Shown piece by piece: positions 14,200 to 26,345 of a DNA stretch of 64,000 nt. The notes beneath the pieces were generated by a model that was not told where the DNA came from, ran no database searches, and saw only the letters and a list, made by a program, of their open reading frames with translations. How positions within the stretch are numbered: position 1 is the stretch's first letter; the number at the start of each line of letters is the position of its first letter. This stretch comes from Xylocopa sonorina (taxonomy: Eukaryota > Arthropoda > Insecta > Hymenoptera > Apidae): assembly GCF_050948175.1 (NCBI RefSeq), contig NW_027490091.1, positions 5,518,001 to 5,582,000 of the forward strand, in the 5' to 3' direction. The translations under genes and the position numbers were made by a program.

Positions 14200-14873
14200 T
14201 TCAAAAGAATGTAAATGCGACACTTCCTTGCTAGGAAGTAGCGTTTGCAGATGTCTACGTATCGAAGCAATAGTGTTTTAATGCTTCTGAAATCGCCATA
14301 TTACATCTCACTTCTATGTTTCACGATAAGAAATAATATTCATTGTGGAGTGTTATGTATACCTCGCATTCACTTCAAAAGAATGTAAACGCGACACTTC
14401 CTTGCCAGGAAGTAGCGTTTGCAGATGTCTACATATCGTAGCATGAGTGTTCTAATGCTTCCCAAAACGCGATATCGCTACTCGTTACTATGTTTCATGA
14501 TAATATATAATATTCATTGCGAAGTGTCATGTATACCTCACATACACTTCAAATGAATGTGAGTGCGACAGTTCCTTGCTAGGGAATAGTGTTTGCAGAT
14601 GTCTACGTATCGAGGCAATAGAGTTCTAATGCTTCTTAAATCGCTATATTGCATCTCATTTCTATGTTTCATGATAAGATATAATAATCACTGTGCAGTG
14701 TCAAAAGAATGTAAACGCGACCCTTCCTTACCCGGATGTAGCGTTTGCAGATGTCTACATATCGTAGCATGAGATTTCCAATGCTTCTCAAAACGCGATA
14801 TCGCTACTCATTACTATGTTTCACGATAAGATATAATATTCATTGCGAAGTGTCATGTATACCTCCTATTCCT
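14200..14873 (+). repeat. 674-bp higher-order unit, copy 1
   Basis: Four monomers, one of them shortened by about 22 bp (ATCACTGTGCAGTGTCAAAAG at about 14,688, which lacks the usual ATGTATACCTCGTATTCACT segment). Hence 4 x 174 minus 22 = 674. Marker AGTGTTTTAATGCTTCTG lies at 14,272 here and at 14,946 in copy 2. The boundaries are approximate because the unit is cyclic. Confidence 0.85.
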
Positions 14874-15547
14874 TTCAAAAGAATGTAAATGCGACACTTC
14901 CTTGCTAGGAAGTAGCGTTTGCAGATGTCTACGTATCGAAGCAATAGTGTTTTAATGCTTCTGAAATCGCCATATTACATCTCACTTCTATGTTTCACGA
15001 TAAGAAATAATATTCATTGTGGAGTGTTATGTATACCTCGCATTCACTTCAAAAGAATGTAAACGCGACACTTCCTTGCCAGGAAGTAGCGTTTGCAGAT
15101 GTCTACATATCGTAGCATGAGTGTTCTAATGCTTCCCGAAACGCGATATCGCTACTCATTACTATGTTTCATGATAATATATAATATTCATTGCGAAGTG
15201 TCATGTATACCTCACATACACTTCAAATGAATGTGAGTGCGACAGTTCCTTGCTAGGGAATAGTGTTTGCAGATGTCTACGTATCGAGGCAATAGAGTTC
15301 TAATACTTCTTAAATCGCTATATTGCATCTCATTTCTATGTTTCATGATAAGATATAATAATCACTGTGCAGTGTCAAAAGAATGTAAACGCGACCCTTC
15401 CTTACCCGGATGTAGCGTTTGCAGATGTCTACATATCGTAGCATGAGATTTCCAATGCTTCTCAAAACGCGATATCGCTACTCATTACTATGTTTCATGA
15501 TAAGATATAATATTCATTGCGAAGTGTCATGTATACCTCGTATTCAC
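14874..15547 (+). repeat. 674-bp higher-order unit, copy 2
   Basis: Second copy of the four-monomer unit, with the same 22-bp shortened monomer at about 15,362. A few substitutions separate it from copy 1, for example TACCTCCTATTCC against TACCTCGTATTCC upstream. Confidence 0.85.
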
Positions 15548-18500
15548 TTCAAGAGAATGTAAATGCGACACTTCCTTCCCAGGAAGTAGCGTTTGCAGAT
15601 GTCTACATATCGTAGCATGAGTTTTCTAATGCTTCTCAAAAAGCGATATCGCATCTCATTTCTATGTTTCATGATGAGATACAATATTCATTGTGCAGTA
15701 TTATGTGTACCTCGTATTCACATCAAAAGAATGTAAATGCGACACTTCCCTGCTAGGAAATAGCGTTTGCAGATGTCTACGTATCGTAGCAATAGATTTC
15801 TAATGCTCCTCAAAACGCGATATCACATCTGATTTCTATGTTTCATGATAAGATATAATATTCAATGCGAACTTTTATGTATTCCACGTCCACACATCAA
15901 ATGAATGTAAATGCGACACTTCCTTGCTAGGAAATAGCGTTTGCAGATGTCTACGTATCGTAGCAATAGCGTTTTAATGCTCCTCAAAACGCGATATCGC
16001 ATCCCGTTTCTATGTTCCATGATAAGATATAATTTACATTGCGAAGTGTCATGTATACCTCGCATCCACTTCAAATGAATGTAAATGCGACACTTGCTTT
16101 TTAGGAATTAGCGTTTGCAGATGTCTACGTATCGTAGCAATAGGCTTCTAATGCATCTCAAAGCGCGATATCGCACCTGATTCTTCTGTTTCGTGATAAG
16201 ATATAATATTCAGTGCGAAGTCTCATGTTCTCCTCGTATTTACTTCAAAAGAATGTAAACGCGACACTTCCTTCCTAGGAAATAGCGTTTGCAGATGTCT
16301 ACGTACCGTAGCAATAGCGTTCTAATGCTTCTCAAAACGCGATATCGCATCCCATTTCTATGTTCCATGATAAGCCATAATTTTCATTGTGAAGTGTCAT
16401 GCATACCTCGTATTCAATTCTGAAGAATGTAAATGCGACACTTCCTTGCTAGGAAATAGCGTTTACAGATGTCTACGTATCGTAGCAATAGCGTTCTAAT
16501 GCTTCTCAAAACGCGATATCGCATCCCATTTCTATGTTCCATGATAAGCTATAATTTTCATTGCGAAGTGTCATGTATACCTCGTATTCACTTCAAAAGA
16601 ATGTAAATGCGACACTTCCATGCTAGGAAATAGCGTTTGCGGATGTCTACGTATCGTAGCGTTAGAGTTCTAATGCTTCTCAAAACGCGATACCGCTTCT
16701 CATTTCTATGCTTCATGATAAGATATAATACTCATTGCGGGGTGTTACGTTTTCCCCGTCTACGATTCAAATGATTGTAAGAGCGACACTTCCTTTCTAG
16801 TAAATTACGTTACCAGATGTTTACGTATCGAAGCAATATAGTTCTAATGCTTCTTAAATCCAGATATCGCATCTCATTTCTATGTTTTATGGTAAGATAT
16901 AATATTCATTTCGGAGTGTCATGTATACCGCGTAATCTCTTCAAACAAATGCAAATGCGACACTTCCTTGCTAGGAAGTAGCCTTTGCAGATGTCTTCGT
17001 ATCGAAGCAATAGAGTTCTAATGCTCCTTAAATCGCCTAATCGCATCACATTTCTGTGTTTCATGATAAGAAATAATATTCATTGTGCAGTGTTATGTAT
17101 ACCTGGTATTCACTCCAAAGAATGTAAATGCGACCGATACTTGCTAGGAAATAGAGTTTGCAGATGTCTACGTATCGAAGCAATAGACTTCTAATGCTTC
17201 TTAAATCGCGATATAGCATCTCATTTCTATGTTTCATTATTATATATAATATTCATTGCGAAGTGTCATGTGTACCTCGCATAAACATCAAATGAATGTG
17301 AGTGCGACATTTCCTTGCTAGGAAATAGTGTTTGCAGATGTCTACGTATCGAGGCAATAGAGTTCTAATGCTTCTTCAATCGCTATATTGCATCTCATTC
17401 CTATGTTTCATGATGAGATATAATAATCACTGTGCAGTGTTATGTATACCTCGTATTCACTTCAAAAGAATGTAAACGCGACACTTCCTTGCTTGGAAAT
17501 AGCGTTTGCAGATGTCTACGTATCGAAGCAATATATTTCTAAAACTTGCTAATTCGCGATATCGCATCTCATATCTATGTTTCATGATAATTTATAATAT
17601 TCATTGCGATGTGTCATGTATACCTCGCATACACTTCAAATGAATGCGAATGCGACAGCTCCTTGTTAGGAAGTAGAGTTTGCAGATGTCTACGTATCGT
17701 TGCATTAGAGTTCTAATGCTTCTCAAAACGCGATATCGCTACTCATTACCATGTTTCATGATAATATAGTGTTCACTGTTGAGTGTTATATATACCTCGT
17801 ATTCACTTCAAAAGAATGTCAATGTGACACTTCCTTGCTAGGAAACAGCGTTTGCAGATGTCTACGTATCGAAGAAATAGTGTTCTAAAGCTTACTAATT
17901 CGCGATATCGCATCTCATTTCTATGTTTCATGATGATATATAATATTCATTGCGAAGTGTCATGTATACCTCTCATACACTTCAAATGAATGTGAATGCG
18001 ACAGTTCTCTGCTAGGAAATAGCGTTTGCAGATATCTACGTATCGAAGCAATAGAATTCTAATGCTTCTTAAATCGTCATATCGCATCTCATTTCTATGC
18101 TTCATGATAAGATATAATATTCATTGCGATGTGTCATGTATACCTCGTATTCCTTTCAAAAGAATGTAAATGCGACACTTCCTTGCTAGGAAGTAGCGTT
18201 TGCAGGTGTCTACGTATCGAACCAATAGATTTCTAATGCTTCTTAAGTCGCCATATCGCATCTCATTTCTATGTTTCAAGATAAGATATAATATTCATTG
18301 TGCAGTGTTATGAATACCTCGCATTAACTTCAAAAGAATGTAAATGCGACACTTCCTTGTTTGGAAATAGCGTTTGCAGATATCTACGTTTCGTGGCATT
18401 AGAGTTCTAATGCTTCTCAAAACGCGATATCGTTTCTCATTTCTATGTTTCATGATAATATATAATTTTTATTGCGAAGTGTTATGTATACCTCGTATTC

Positions 18501-21500
18501 ACTTCAAAAGAATGTAAACGCGACACTTCCTTGCCAGGATATAGCGTTTGCAGATGTCCACGTATCGAAGAAATAGACATCTAATGCTTCATAAATCGCC
18601 ATATCGCACCTCATTTCTATGTTTCATGATAAGATATAATATTCATTGTCCAGTGTTATGCATACCTCGTATTCACCTCAAAAGAATGTAATGGCGACAC
18701 TTCCTTGCTAGGAAATAGCGTTTGCAGATGTCTACGTATCGATGCAATAGAGTTCTAATGCTTCTTAAATCGTCATATCGCATCTCATATCTACGTTTCC
18801 TGATATGATATAATATTCATTGCGAAGTGTCATGTATACCTCGTATTCCTTTCAAAAGAATGTAAATGCGACACTTCCTTGCTAGGAAGTAGCGTTTGCA
18901 GATGTCTACGTATCGAAGCAATAGAGTTCTAATGCTTCTTAAATCGCCATATCTCATTTCATTTCTATGTTTCATGATAAGATATAATATACATTGTGCA
19001 GTGTTATGTATATCTAGTCTGTACTTCTAATGAATGTAAATGCGACACTTCCTTGTTAGGAAATAGTGTTTGCAGATGTCTACGTATCGTGTCATTAGAG
19101 TTCTAATGCTTCTCAAAACGCGATATCGCTACTCATTCCTATGTTTCATGATAATATATAATATTCATTGCGATGTGTCATGTGTACCTCGCATACACTA
19201 CAAATGAATGTGAATGCGACAGTTCTTTCCAGGAAGTAGTGTTTGCAGATATCTACGTATCGAAGCAATAGATTTCTAAAGCTTCTTAGATCGTCATATC
19301 GCATCTCATTTCTATGTTTCATGATAAGATATAATATTCATTGTGGAGTGTTATGTATACCTCGTATTCACTTCAAAAGAATGTAGACGCGACACTTCCT
19401 TGCCAGGAAATAGCGTTTGCAGATGTCTACGTATGGCAGCATTAGAGTTCAAATGCTTCTCAAAACGCGATATCGCTACTCACTACTATGTTTCATGATA
19501 ATATATAATACTCATTGTGGAGTTTCATGTATACCTCGTATTCAATTCCAAAGATTGTAAATGCGACACTTCCATGCTTGGAAATAGCGGTTCCGGATGT
19601 CTTCGTATCGAAGCAATAGAGTTCTAGTGCTTCTTAAATCGCCATATTGCATCTCATTTCTATGTTTCATGATAAGTTATAATATTCAATGTGGAGTGTT
19701 ATGTCTACCTCGTATTCACTTCAAAAGAATGTAAACGCGACACTACCTTGCCAGGAAATAGCGTTTGCAGATGTCCACGTATCGTAGCATAAGAGTTCTA
19801 ATGCCTCTTTAATCGCCAAATTGCATCTCATTTCTATGTTTCATGATAAGATATAATATTCATTGTGGAGTGTTATGTATACCTCGTATTCACTTCAAAA
19901 GAATGTAAACGCGACACTGCCTTGCTAGGAAGTAGCGTTTGCAGATGTCTACGTATGGTAGCATTAGAGTTCTAATGCGTCTCAAAACGCGATATCGCTA
20001 CTCATTACTATGTTTCATGATAATATATAATACTCATTGTGGAGTGTTATGTATACCTCGTATTCACTTCAAAAGAATGTAAACGCGACAATACGTTGCC
20101 ACGAAATAGCGTTTTGCAGATGTCTACGTATAGTAGCATAAGGGTTCTAATGCTTCTCAAAACGTGATATCGCTTCTCATTACTATGTTTCATGATAATA
20201 TATAATATTCATTGTGGAGTGTTATGTGTACCTCGTATTCATTTCAAAAGAAAGTAAATGCGACACTTCCTTGCTAGGAAATAGCGTTTGCAGATGTCTA
20301 CGTATCGAAGCAATAGTGTTCTAATGCTTCTTAAATCGCGATATCGCATCTCACTTCTATGTTTCATGATAAGATATAATATTCATTGTGCAGTGTTATG
20401 TATACCTCGTACTCACTTCAAAAGAATGTAAATGCGACACTTCCTTGCTAGGAAATAGCGTTTGCAGATGTCTACGTATCGAAGCAATATATTTCAAAAG
20501 CTTGCTAATTCGCGATATCGCATCTCATAGATATGTTTCATGATAATATATAATATTCATTGCCAAGTGTCATGTATACCTCGCATACACTTCAAATGAA
20601 TGTGAATGCGACAGTTCCTTGCTAGGAAATAGTGTTTGCAGATATCTACGTATCGAAGCAATAGAGTTCTAAAGCTTCTTAAATCGTCATATCGCATCTC
20701 ATTTCTACGTTTCATGATAAGATATAATATTCATAGCGAAGTGTCAGGTATACCTCGAATTCCTTTCAAAAGAATGTAAGTGCGACACTTCCGTGCTAGG
20801 AAGTAGCGTTTGCAGATGTCTACGTATCGAACCAATAGATTTCTAATGCTTCTTAATTGGCCTTATCGCATCTCATTTCTATGTTTCATGATAATATATA
20901 ATATTCATTGCGAAGTGTTATGTATTCCTCGCATACACTTAAAATGAATGTAATTGCGACACTTCCTTCCTAGGAAATATCGTTTGCAGATGTCTACGTA
21001 TCGAAGCAATAGAGTTCTAAATCTTCGTAAAACATGATATCGCATCTCATTTCTATGTTTCATGATAATATATAATATTCATTGTGGAGTGTTATGTATA
21101 CCTCGTATTTACTTCAGGAGAAAGTAAATGCGACACTTCCTTGCTAGGAAACAGCGTTCGCAGATGTCTACGTATCGAAGCAATAGTGTTCTAATGCTTC
21201 TTAAATCGCGATATCGCATCTCATTTCTATGTTTCATGATAAGATATAATATTCATTGTGGAGTGTTATGTATACCTCGTATCCACTTCAAAAGAATGTA
21301 AACGCGACACTACCATGCCAGGAAATAGCGTTTGCAGATGTCTACGTATAGTAGCATAAGTGTTCTAATGCTTCTCAAAACGTGATATCGCTACTCATTA
21401 CTATGTTTCATGATAATATATAATATTCATTGTGGAGTGTTATGTGTACCTCGTATTCACTTCAAAAGAAAGTAAATGCGACACTTCCTTGCTAGGAAAT

Positions 21501-22757
21501 AGCGTTTGCAGATGTCTACGTATCGAAGCAATAGTGTTCTAATGCTTCTTAAACCGCGATATCGCATCTCACTTCTATGTTTCATGATAAGATATAATAT
21601 TCATTGTGCAGTGTTATGTATACCTCGTATTCCTCTCAAAAGAATGTAAATGCGACACTTCCTTGCTAGGAAGTAGCGTTTGCAGATGTCTACGAATCGA
21701 AGCAATAGTGTTCTCATGCTTCTTAAATCGTCATACCGCATGTCAGTTCTATGTTTCATGATAAGATATAATTTCATTGCGATGTGTCATGTATACCTCG
21801 TATTCCTTTCAAAAGAGGGAAAATGCGACACTTCTTTGCTAGGAAGTAGCATTTGCAGATGTCTACGTATCGATCCAATAGATTTCTAATGCTTCTTAAG
21901 TCGCCATATCGCATCTCATTTCTATGTTTCATGATAAGATGTAGTATTCATTGTGCAGTTTTATGTACACCTCGTATTCACTTCAAAAGAATGTAAATGC
22001 TACAATTCCTTGCTAGGAAATAGCGCTTGCATATGTCTACGTATCGAAGCAATAGATTTCCAAAGCTTGCTAATTTGCGATATCGCATCTCATATCTGTT
22101 TCATGATAATATATAATATTCCTTGCGAAGTGTCATGTATACCTCGCATACTCTTCAAATGAATGTGAATGCGACAGTTCCTTGCTAGGAAGTAGTGTTT
22201 GCAGATATCTACGTATCGAAGCAATAGTGTTCTAAAGCTTCTTAAGTCGCGATATCGCATGTCATTTCTATGTTTCATGATAATATGTAATACTCATTGT
22301 GGAGTGTTATGTATACCTCGCATACACTTCAATTGAATGTAAATGTGACAGTTCCTTGCTAGGCAACAGCGTTTGCTGATGTCTACGTATCCAGGCAATA
22401 GTGTTCTAATGCTTCTTAAAATGGGATATCGCATCTGATTTCTATGTTTCATGATAACATGTAATTTTCGTTGCGAAGTGTCATGTATACTTCGTATTCG
22501 CTTCAAATGAATGTAAATGCGACACTTCCTTGCTAGGAAGTAGCGTTTGCAGAAATCTACGTATCGTAGCAATAGAGTTCTAATTCTTCTTAAAATGGGA
22601 TACCGCATCTCATTTCTATGTTTCATGATAACATGTAATATTCGTTACGAAGTGTCATGTATACTTCGTATTCACTTCAAATGAATGTAAATGCGACACT
22701 TCCTTGCTAGGAAATAGCGTTTCCAGATATCTACGTATCGTAGCAATAGAGTTCTAA

Positions 22758-23387
22758 TGCTGGCGAGTAATAAGACTGGCGAGCTGAAGAAGAAGCAACC
22801 CAGTAGACTCCCCTTCGGCGGATAAGAGGACCGCAGGTCCGCGGACGGGCTGTGCGCCGAGGTAGCGTGACGGGCTCGACGGTGTAGGAGTCGGGAAACG
22901 AACCAGAAAAGGCCCTGAAGCCCGAAGGATAGGATCCAGAGCCTTGCACCGATAAGACCGCTGCCATAGTCCATGGAGACAAACAGGAAGGACATCGGGT
23001 GTGAGAAGGATGTCCACCCCTCCCCTGAGCCCATGGAGAGGAAAACTCAAGATGCGCAGCGGAATTGCAGGCGAGCCGAGGAAAGCGCGGCGCACGACAC
23101 GTGCTGCAGTTCAAATAATCTAGAGGACCCCGGCTGGACACACCAGAGGCGGCGATCAGGGAAGATCGCCGAAATCCACCGATCGATGCCCCGAACAATA
23201 CCGAAGCGTATAGCCGTACCCGACCAAGGAGCCCTAAGGAGGATCTAAGGGGATCCGAAGACCCCCAGCAAACCCATATAATGAGCTAGCCAGCATGAAG
23301 ACGGCCTACTCTACTACTATTCTTCTTCCCAGCGACTTAGCGACTATTTAGCGAGCAACCGAGCAAGCGATTATACGGAGCGGTTCG

Positions 23388-23424
<37 letters not shown>

Positions 23425-23784
23425 GACGGACTGAACGAGATCCATACTTGTTGGAAGCGAGAGATCGTGAGTCCTTATACGCTAAAGCGTCCCATTTGTT
23501 CCCTGCCGCATTTGCGATATTGCGTATTGTATTTTGTATCGTATAACGGGTGGTGATCCCCGGTCATTCGCGGCGTGTCGTATACCTTTTTGTAATACCG
23601 CGTCGAGGCAATCTAGAAAGAAGCCGTGAGTTCAGTATCCCGCGACCCTAATTTGCGCACTCGGCTAGAAGTAGTCGAGCGATAGAGTATATCGAAATTT
23701 CGAGGGTTATCTTGCACCGGGTTTCCCCGGGTTGCGTGGTTTACTAGTTTTCGCTACTTCTTGAGTAGCTGGCGCCCAAAAAGT
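22758..23784 (+). other. Probable 5' LTR U3 or leader-side non-coding segment of the retroelement
   Basis: About 1 kb of GC-rich non-coding sequence between the satellite and the 182-bp terminal repeat. It starts TGCTGGCGAG, compatible with the TG that opens LTRs, and holds a TATA-like CATATAAT at about 23,276. Overlapping open frames on both strands have no recognisable content. It could be the U3 part of a long 5' LTR whose 3' counterpart was deleted, or a remnant of a different element. The sequence does not decide between these. Confidence 0.5.
23388..23421 (+). repeat. (GA)n microsatellite
   Basis: An uninterrupted GA dinucleotide run of about 16 units inside the 5' non-coding part of the retroelement. 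Confidence 0.97.
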
Positions 23785-23966
23785 CCCAGCCTCGCAGTTA
23801 CGAAATACTCGCTGGATAGGAAATTTTTTGTTCTGTACTTCGCGTTGCCGAATCACGCGGATATTTTGTACCCCGATATAACCCCGGATTAAACTTCTGT
23901 ATAACCCCGTTATTATTGATTCTATATAACCCTTTCTTGCGGATTGTAACGGGAAAACCCGTCGCA
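23785..23966 (+). repeat. 5' copy of the retroelement terminal repeat
   Basis: Runs from TCCCAGCCTCGCAG to ACGGGAAAACCCGTCGCA and matches 26,147-26,345. It ends in CA a few bases before the primer binding site, as the end of a U5 does. Identity with the other copy is roughly 80 percent by eye, with a block of about 15-20 extra bases in the 3' copy, so the insertion is not recent. Confidence 0.8.
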
Positions 23967-23971
23967 AAATT

Positions 23972-23989
23972 TGGCGCCCAACGTGGGGC
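23972..23989 (+). promoter_or_regulatory. Primer binding site, tRNA-Lys type
   Basis: TGGCGCCCAACGTGGGGC, located five bases after the terminal CA of the repeat. This 18-mer is the known primer binding site class complementary to the 3' end of tRNA-Lys(1,2) in retroviruses and related elements. It marks the start of minus-strand DNA synthesis and fixes the element's orientation as +. Confidence 0.88.
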
Positions 23990-24484
23990 CCTGAGAATTT
24001 CGACAATAAAGTGCTCGCCTCGACGGGACACACCCAGTATAGAAAATTTGAACAGTAACGTTCGAGAGTGTGTTTACGGGTCGTGGTGACCTATTGGGAA
24101 CGTTACCGTTTTTTTTTGTCCTTTGTTGAGCGTGGATCACCACACGCGTTATCGCTGTGGCTTATACCGTTTCAAGGTCGCTATTGTTTACTGCTGGTTG
24201 CTAGGTCGGATTCACAGGAATTGGAAGGTTGAAATTAGTCTTCCCGTTAATCCGGCAGGAGAATATTACTTTTGTTTGTTTTTGGCGTCTCCTTTGGGGA
24301 AGTGACTCTTTCTCTTTTCCTTCTTTTATTACTGGTTGCTATTGCTCGGTGGTATATATTTCTCCCCCATTTCTTCTTGTGTAATTTGATCCCTGAGGCA
24401 TCCTGTATCCCTATTCTTTCCCAAATTTGCCCCTCTTGTCCGGAAATACGGAATAGGATAAATTCGCGAAACGCATTTGAAAAT
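23990..24484 (+). other. Retroelement 5' leader
   Basis: Sequence between the primer binding site and the first plausible gag ATG. It contains a T-run near 24,110 and no convincing conserved open frame; short open frames here overlap in several registers. Probably the untranslated leader and packaging region. Confidence 0.5.
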
Positions 24485-26115
24485 ATGGATCCTCTTACAT
24501 TGATCGGGATAACGGCTACGAACGTAACGACGACCGTTACCATGGCCGGGGGATCGGGCACAATTGCCCGCGGGCCTACACCCCCGTCGCCCGGAATTGC
24601 GCCCCCTACTCCCCCAATACCCGCGGACGTATAGGCCGAGATCAATCGTCTTAGGTCGCGGATCTTAACTATGAGGAATGTTCGCGATTTAGTTATGGTG
24701 TGCGATCACGCGAAATTAAATTTGCAAGGCACCCTGGAAGAATTGTCTGACCGATACTGGCATCACGAGGTTCGTCGTCGGTACCCCGAGGTGTCGGTTC
24801 CTTGGGATCCGGTGGCAGACGAAAGGGGGATAGCTATGCCACTAACGGTGACCGCGGCGATCGACGAGCCGTGCGAAGATGAGGCAGTAACCGCGCGACT
24901 TTCGCGGTTAGAATTAAGATCCCCGCCGCAACGAAATGACCTTCGCGCGACCTGCGAAAGAAATAATCTGATATCGCAAGAGGAAATTCCCCCAGTACGC
25001 GCCCGGCCAACCGTTGTGTTCGCGTCCAACGCGGAATCCGATTTGGTAGGAGATAGACCCCAACCATCCCGGCTCTAGGTCCCCACCCCACCGTTTTCTC
25101 CCCGACTACCCGCGAAGAACACCTAGTAGAACATTTCCGCCGTTACGGGCCAAAATTCGAGGGGCGGCCAGATGAAAATCCGGAGGACTATCTTCTCCGG
25201 TTGCACGAATATTGCTCACGGCGAGGTTACACCAAAGAGGAAATGCTTCAGGTGTTAGGCGAATCGCTACAGGGAACGGCCCTTATTTGGTATCGAGTAG
25301 ATAAAGATTCGTGGTCGGATTACGACGGGTTCATGTATCAATTCCGAGTGCAATTCGGACATAACGATTTACAGGAAGGGTTGCGTCACGAGGTAGAGTC
25401 CCGAACGCAGGGTCAGTTCGAGTCGTCTACGGAATACATAACGAAAATGCGGATGTATTTCCGATATTTAGATTCGCCCCTATCTTTAGAAGACCAACTC
25501 TCCCTTTCCTATCGAAATTTGCGCCCGGATATCGAGCGGCAAATATTCCGGACCGATTTCTCCGACTTCACCGAACTGAAACTAAGGTGCAAGGAAGTAG
25601 AACTACGGAATGCCCGCGCTCGAAATTACCGACCCCCGCCGTCCCCCTTGCAATCATTCCTCCCCGCGGCCGCGTACACACCACCGTCCGGGAACCCGAA
25701 GATCCAAAGACTTCACGCGGTGGAACAATTAGTTCCGCAGCCAGAACGGACCGCGTTAACGGTTGAACCCACACCCCCTGATTCCTTGATTTCCCCTGTA
25801 CCCCAAACCCGACCCGTCGCAACCTCCACCCCCCAGACGACACCCCAAAAGCCGAGAAACCCGAAGACGGAACGCAAAAAGGAACCCCCACCGGCCGTCC
25901 GTTCGACAACCGTACGTTGTTATAATTATCGTGAACAGGGGCACGTGTACCGGGAATGCCCGCACGAGTTGGGCTCCTTTCGCCGTGTGTGTGGATTGCC
26001 GGGCCACATTGTCAACTCTTGCCCGCGTTGCCGTCATGTCCGAGCGGGAAACCTGAGGGGGGAGGCCAGTGAAGGTACCCTCCCCCAGCGCTTCGGAACC
26101 ACGCCTGCCCAGTAG
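24485..26115 (+). pseudogene. gag-like polyprotein remnant of the LTR retrotransposon
   Basis: Would encode the structural (capsid/nucleocapsid) protein that packages the element's RNA. A likely start is the ATG at 24,485. The frame has an in-frame TAG at 24,632-24,634, continues to a TAG at 25,076-25,078, and then the coding signal moves by one frame. The second frame is open from 25,057 to 26,115, which implies a frameshift at about 25,057-25,078. The second part has the features of the retrotransposon gag family: ENPEDYLLRLHEYC, a GTALIWYRV motif, and a hydrophobic helical core. Then comes a proline-rich linker and two C-terminal CCHC zinc knuckles (25,918-25,959 and 25,981-26,022). Each knuckle lacks one cysteine, Tyr at 25,927 and Arg at 25,981, so zinc binding is doubtful. 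No pol follows. The element is non-autonomous and the gene is broken. Confidence 0.82.
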
Positions 26116-26146
26116 ACCCGCGAACCCCTTTAAACACCCCGACCTC

Positions 26147-26345
26147 CCAGCCTCGCAGTTACGAAATACTCGCTGGATAGGCAATTCTTGGTTCTGCATT
26201 TGGCGTTGGCGAATTCGTCGACAATCATACCACGCGCATATTTTGTACCCCGATATTCTGTACCCTGGATTAAACTACTGTATACCCCCGTTAGTATTAG
26301 TTCTATATACCGCTTTCTTGCGGATTGTAACGGGAAAACCCGTCA
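26147..26345 (+). repeat. 3' partial terminal repeat of the retroelement
   Basis: Second copy of the TCCCAGCCTCGCAG...CCCGTCACA repeat, then an abrupt return to satellite (ATATATAATACTC). Compared with the 5' copy it has several substitutions and an insertion (TCGACAATCATACC). The 1-kb segment preceding the repeat on the 5' side is missing here, so the 3' end is truncated internally and joined almost directly to gag. Confidence 0.78.

Larger units (their letters stand above)
1..22757 (+). repeat. 174-bp satellite array, left block, + orientation
   Basis: About 130 head-to-tail monomers. Spacing was read from the recurring box TTCCTTGCTAGGAA, for example at 124, 298, 472 and 645, which gives 173-174 bp. 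Each monomer has recognisable boxes in fixed order: TTCCTTGCTAGGAA, GCGTTTGCAGATGTCTACG, CGAAGCAATAG, GCGATATCGC or a variant, TGTTTCATGATAAG, AATATTCATTG, and a variable segment ending in AATGTAAATGCGACAC. Variants are mostly substitutions, with rare indels. The block stops abruptly after TTCTAATGC where the LTR element begins. There are no genes inside; the open frames on both strands follow the 58-codon period. The array is AT-rich with frequent CpG. Confidence 0.97.
22758..26345 (+). mobile_element. Decayed, internally deleted LTR retrotransposon
   Basis: A GC-richer island that breaks the satellite. In order it holds a 1-kb non-coding segment with a GA tract, a 182-bp segment repeated at the far end, a primer binding site, a leader, a gag-like reading region with zinc knuckles, and the second copy of the 182-bp segment. 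Protease, reverse transcriptase, RNase H and integrase are absent: the gag frame ends at 26,115 and the terminal repeat begins about 30 bp later. The flanks are not a target-site duplication. The left satellite stops at TTCTAATGC and the right resumes at ATATATAATACTC, which skips about 44 bp of the monomer. The layout and gag type suggest a Ty3/gypsy-like element; that class call is an inference. Confidence 0.85.

Noticed and set aside
333..16074. Many - strand open frames of the MKHRNEMRY / RYVDICKRYF type (e.g. 333-518, 2,675-2,953, 7,931-8,233, 9,672-9,974, 15,862-16,074)
   Set aside because: They are the antisense reading of the 174-bp satellite, repeat every 58 codons, and have no domain, start context or neighbours of genes.
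16985..22626. + strand frames starting MQMST... and related frames near 17.0, 21.7 and 22.0 kb, and the - strand frame at 22,294-22,626
   Set aside because: Same satellite periodicity on either strand; no independent coding signal.
22672..23248. Overlapping open frames on both strands in the 5' part of the retroelement (up to 155 codons)
   Set aside because: Mutually overlapping in several frames of a GC-rich non-coding segment; no recognisable protein motif; one runs into satellite.
24247..25091. - strand frames opposite the gag region
   Set aside because: Antisense shadows of the gag remnant; the + strand has the zinc knuckles and gag motifs.
26054..26066. GAGGGGGGAGG as a polypurine tract
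   Set aside because: It lies inside the gag frame about 80 bp before the terminal repeat, not immediately before it; probably coding sequence, although the 3' deletion makes this uncertain.
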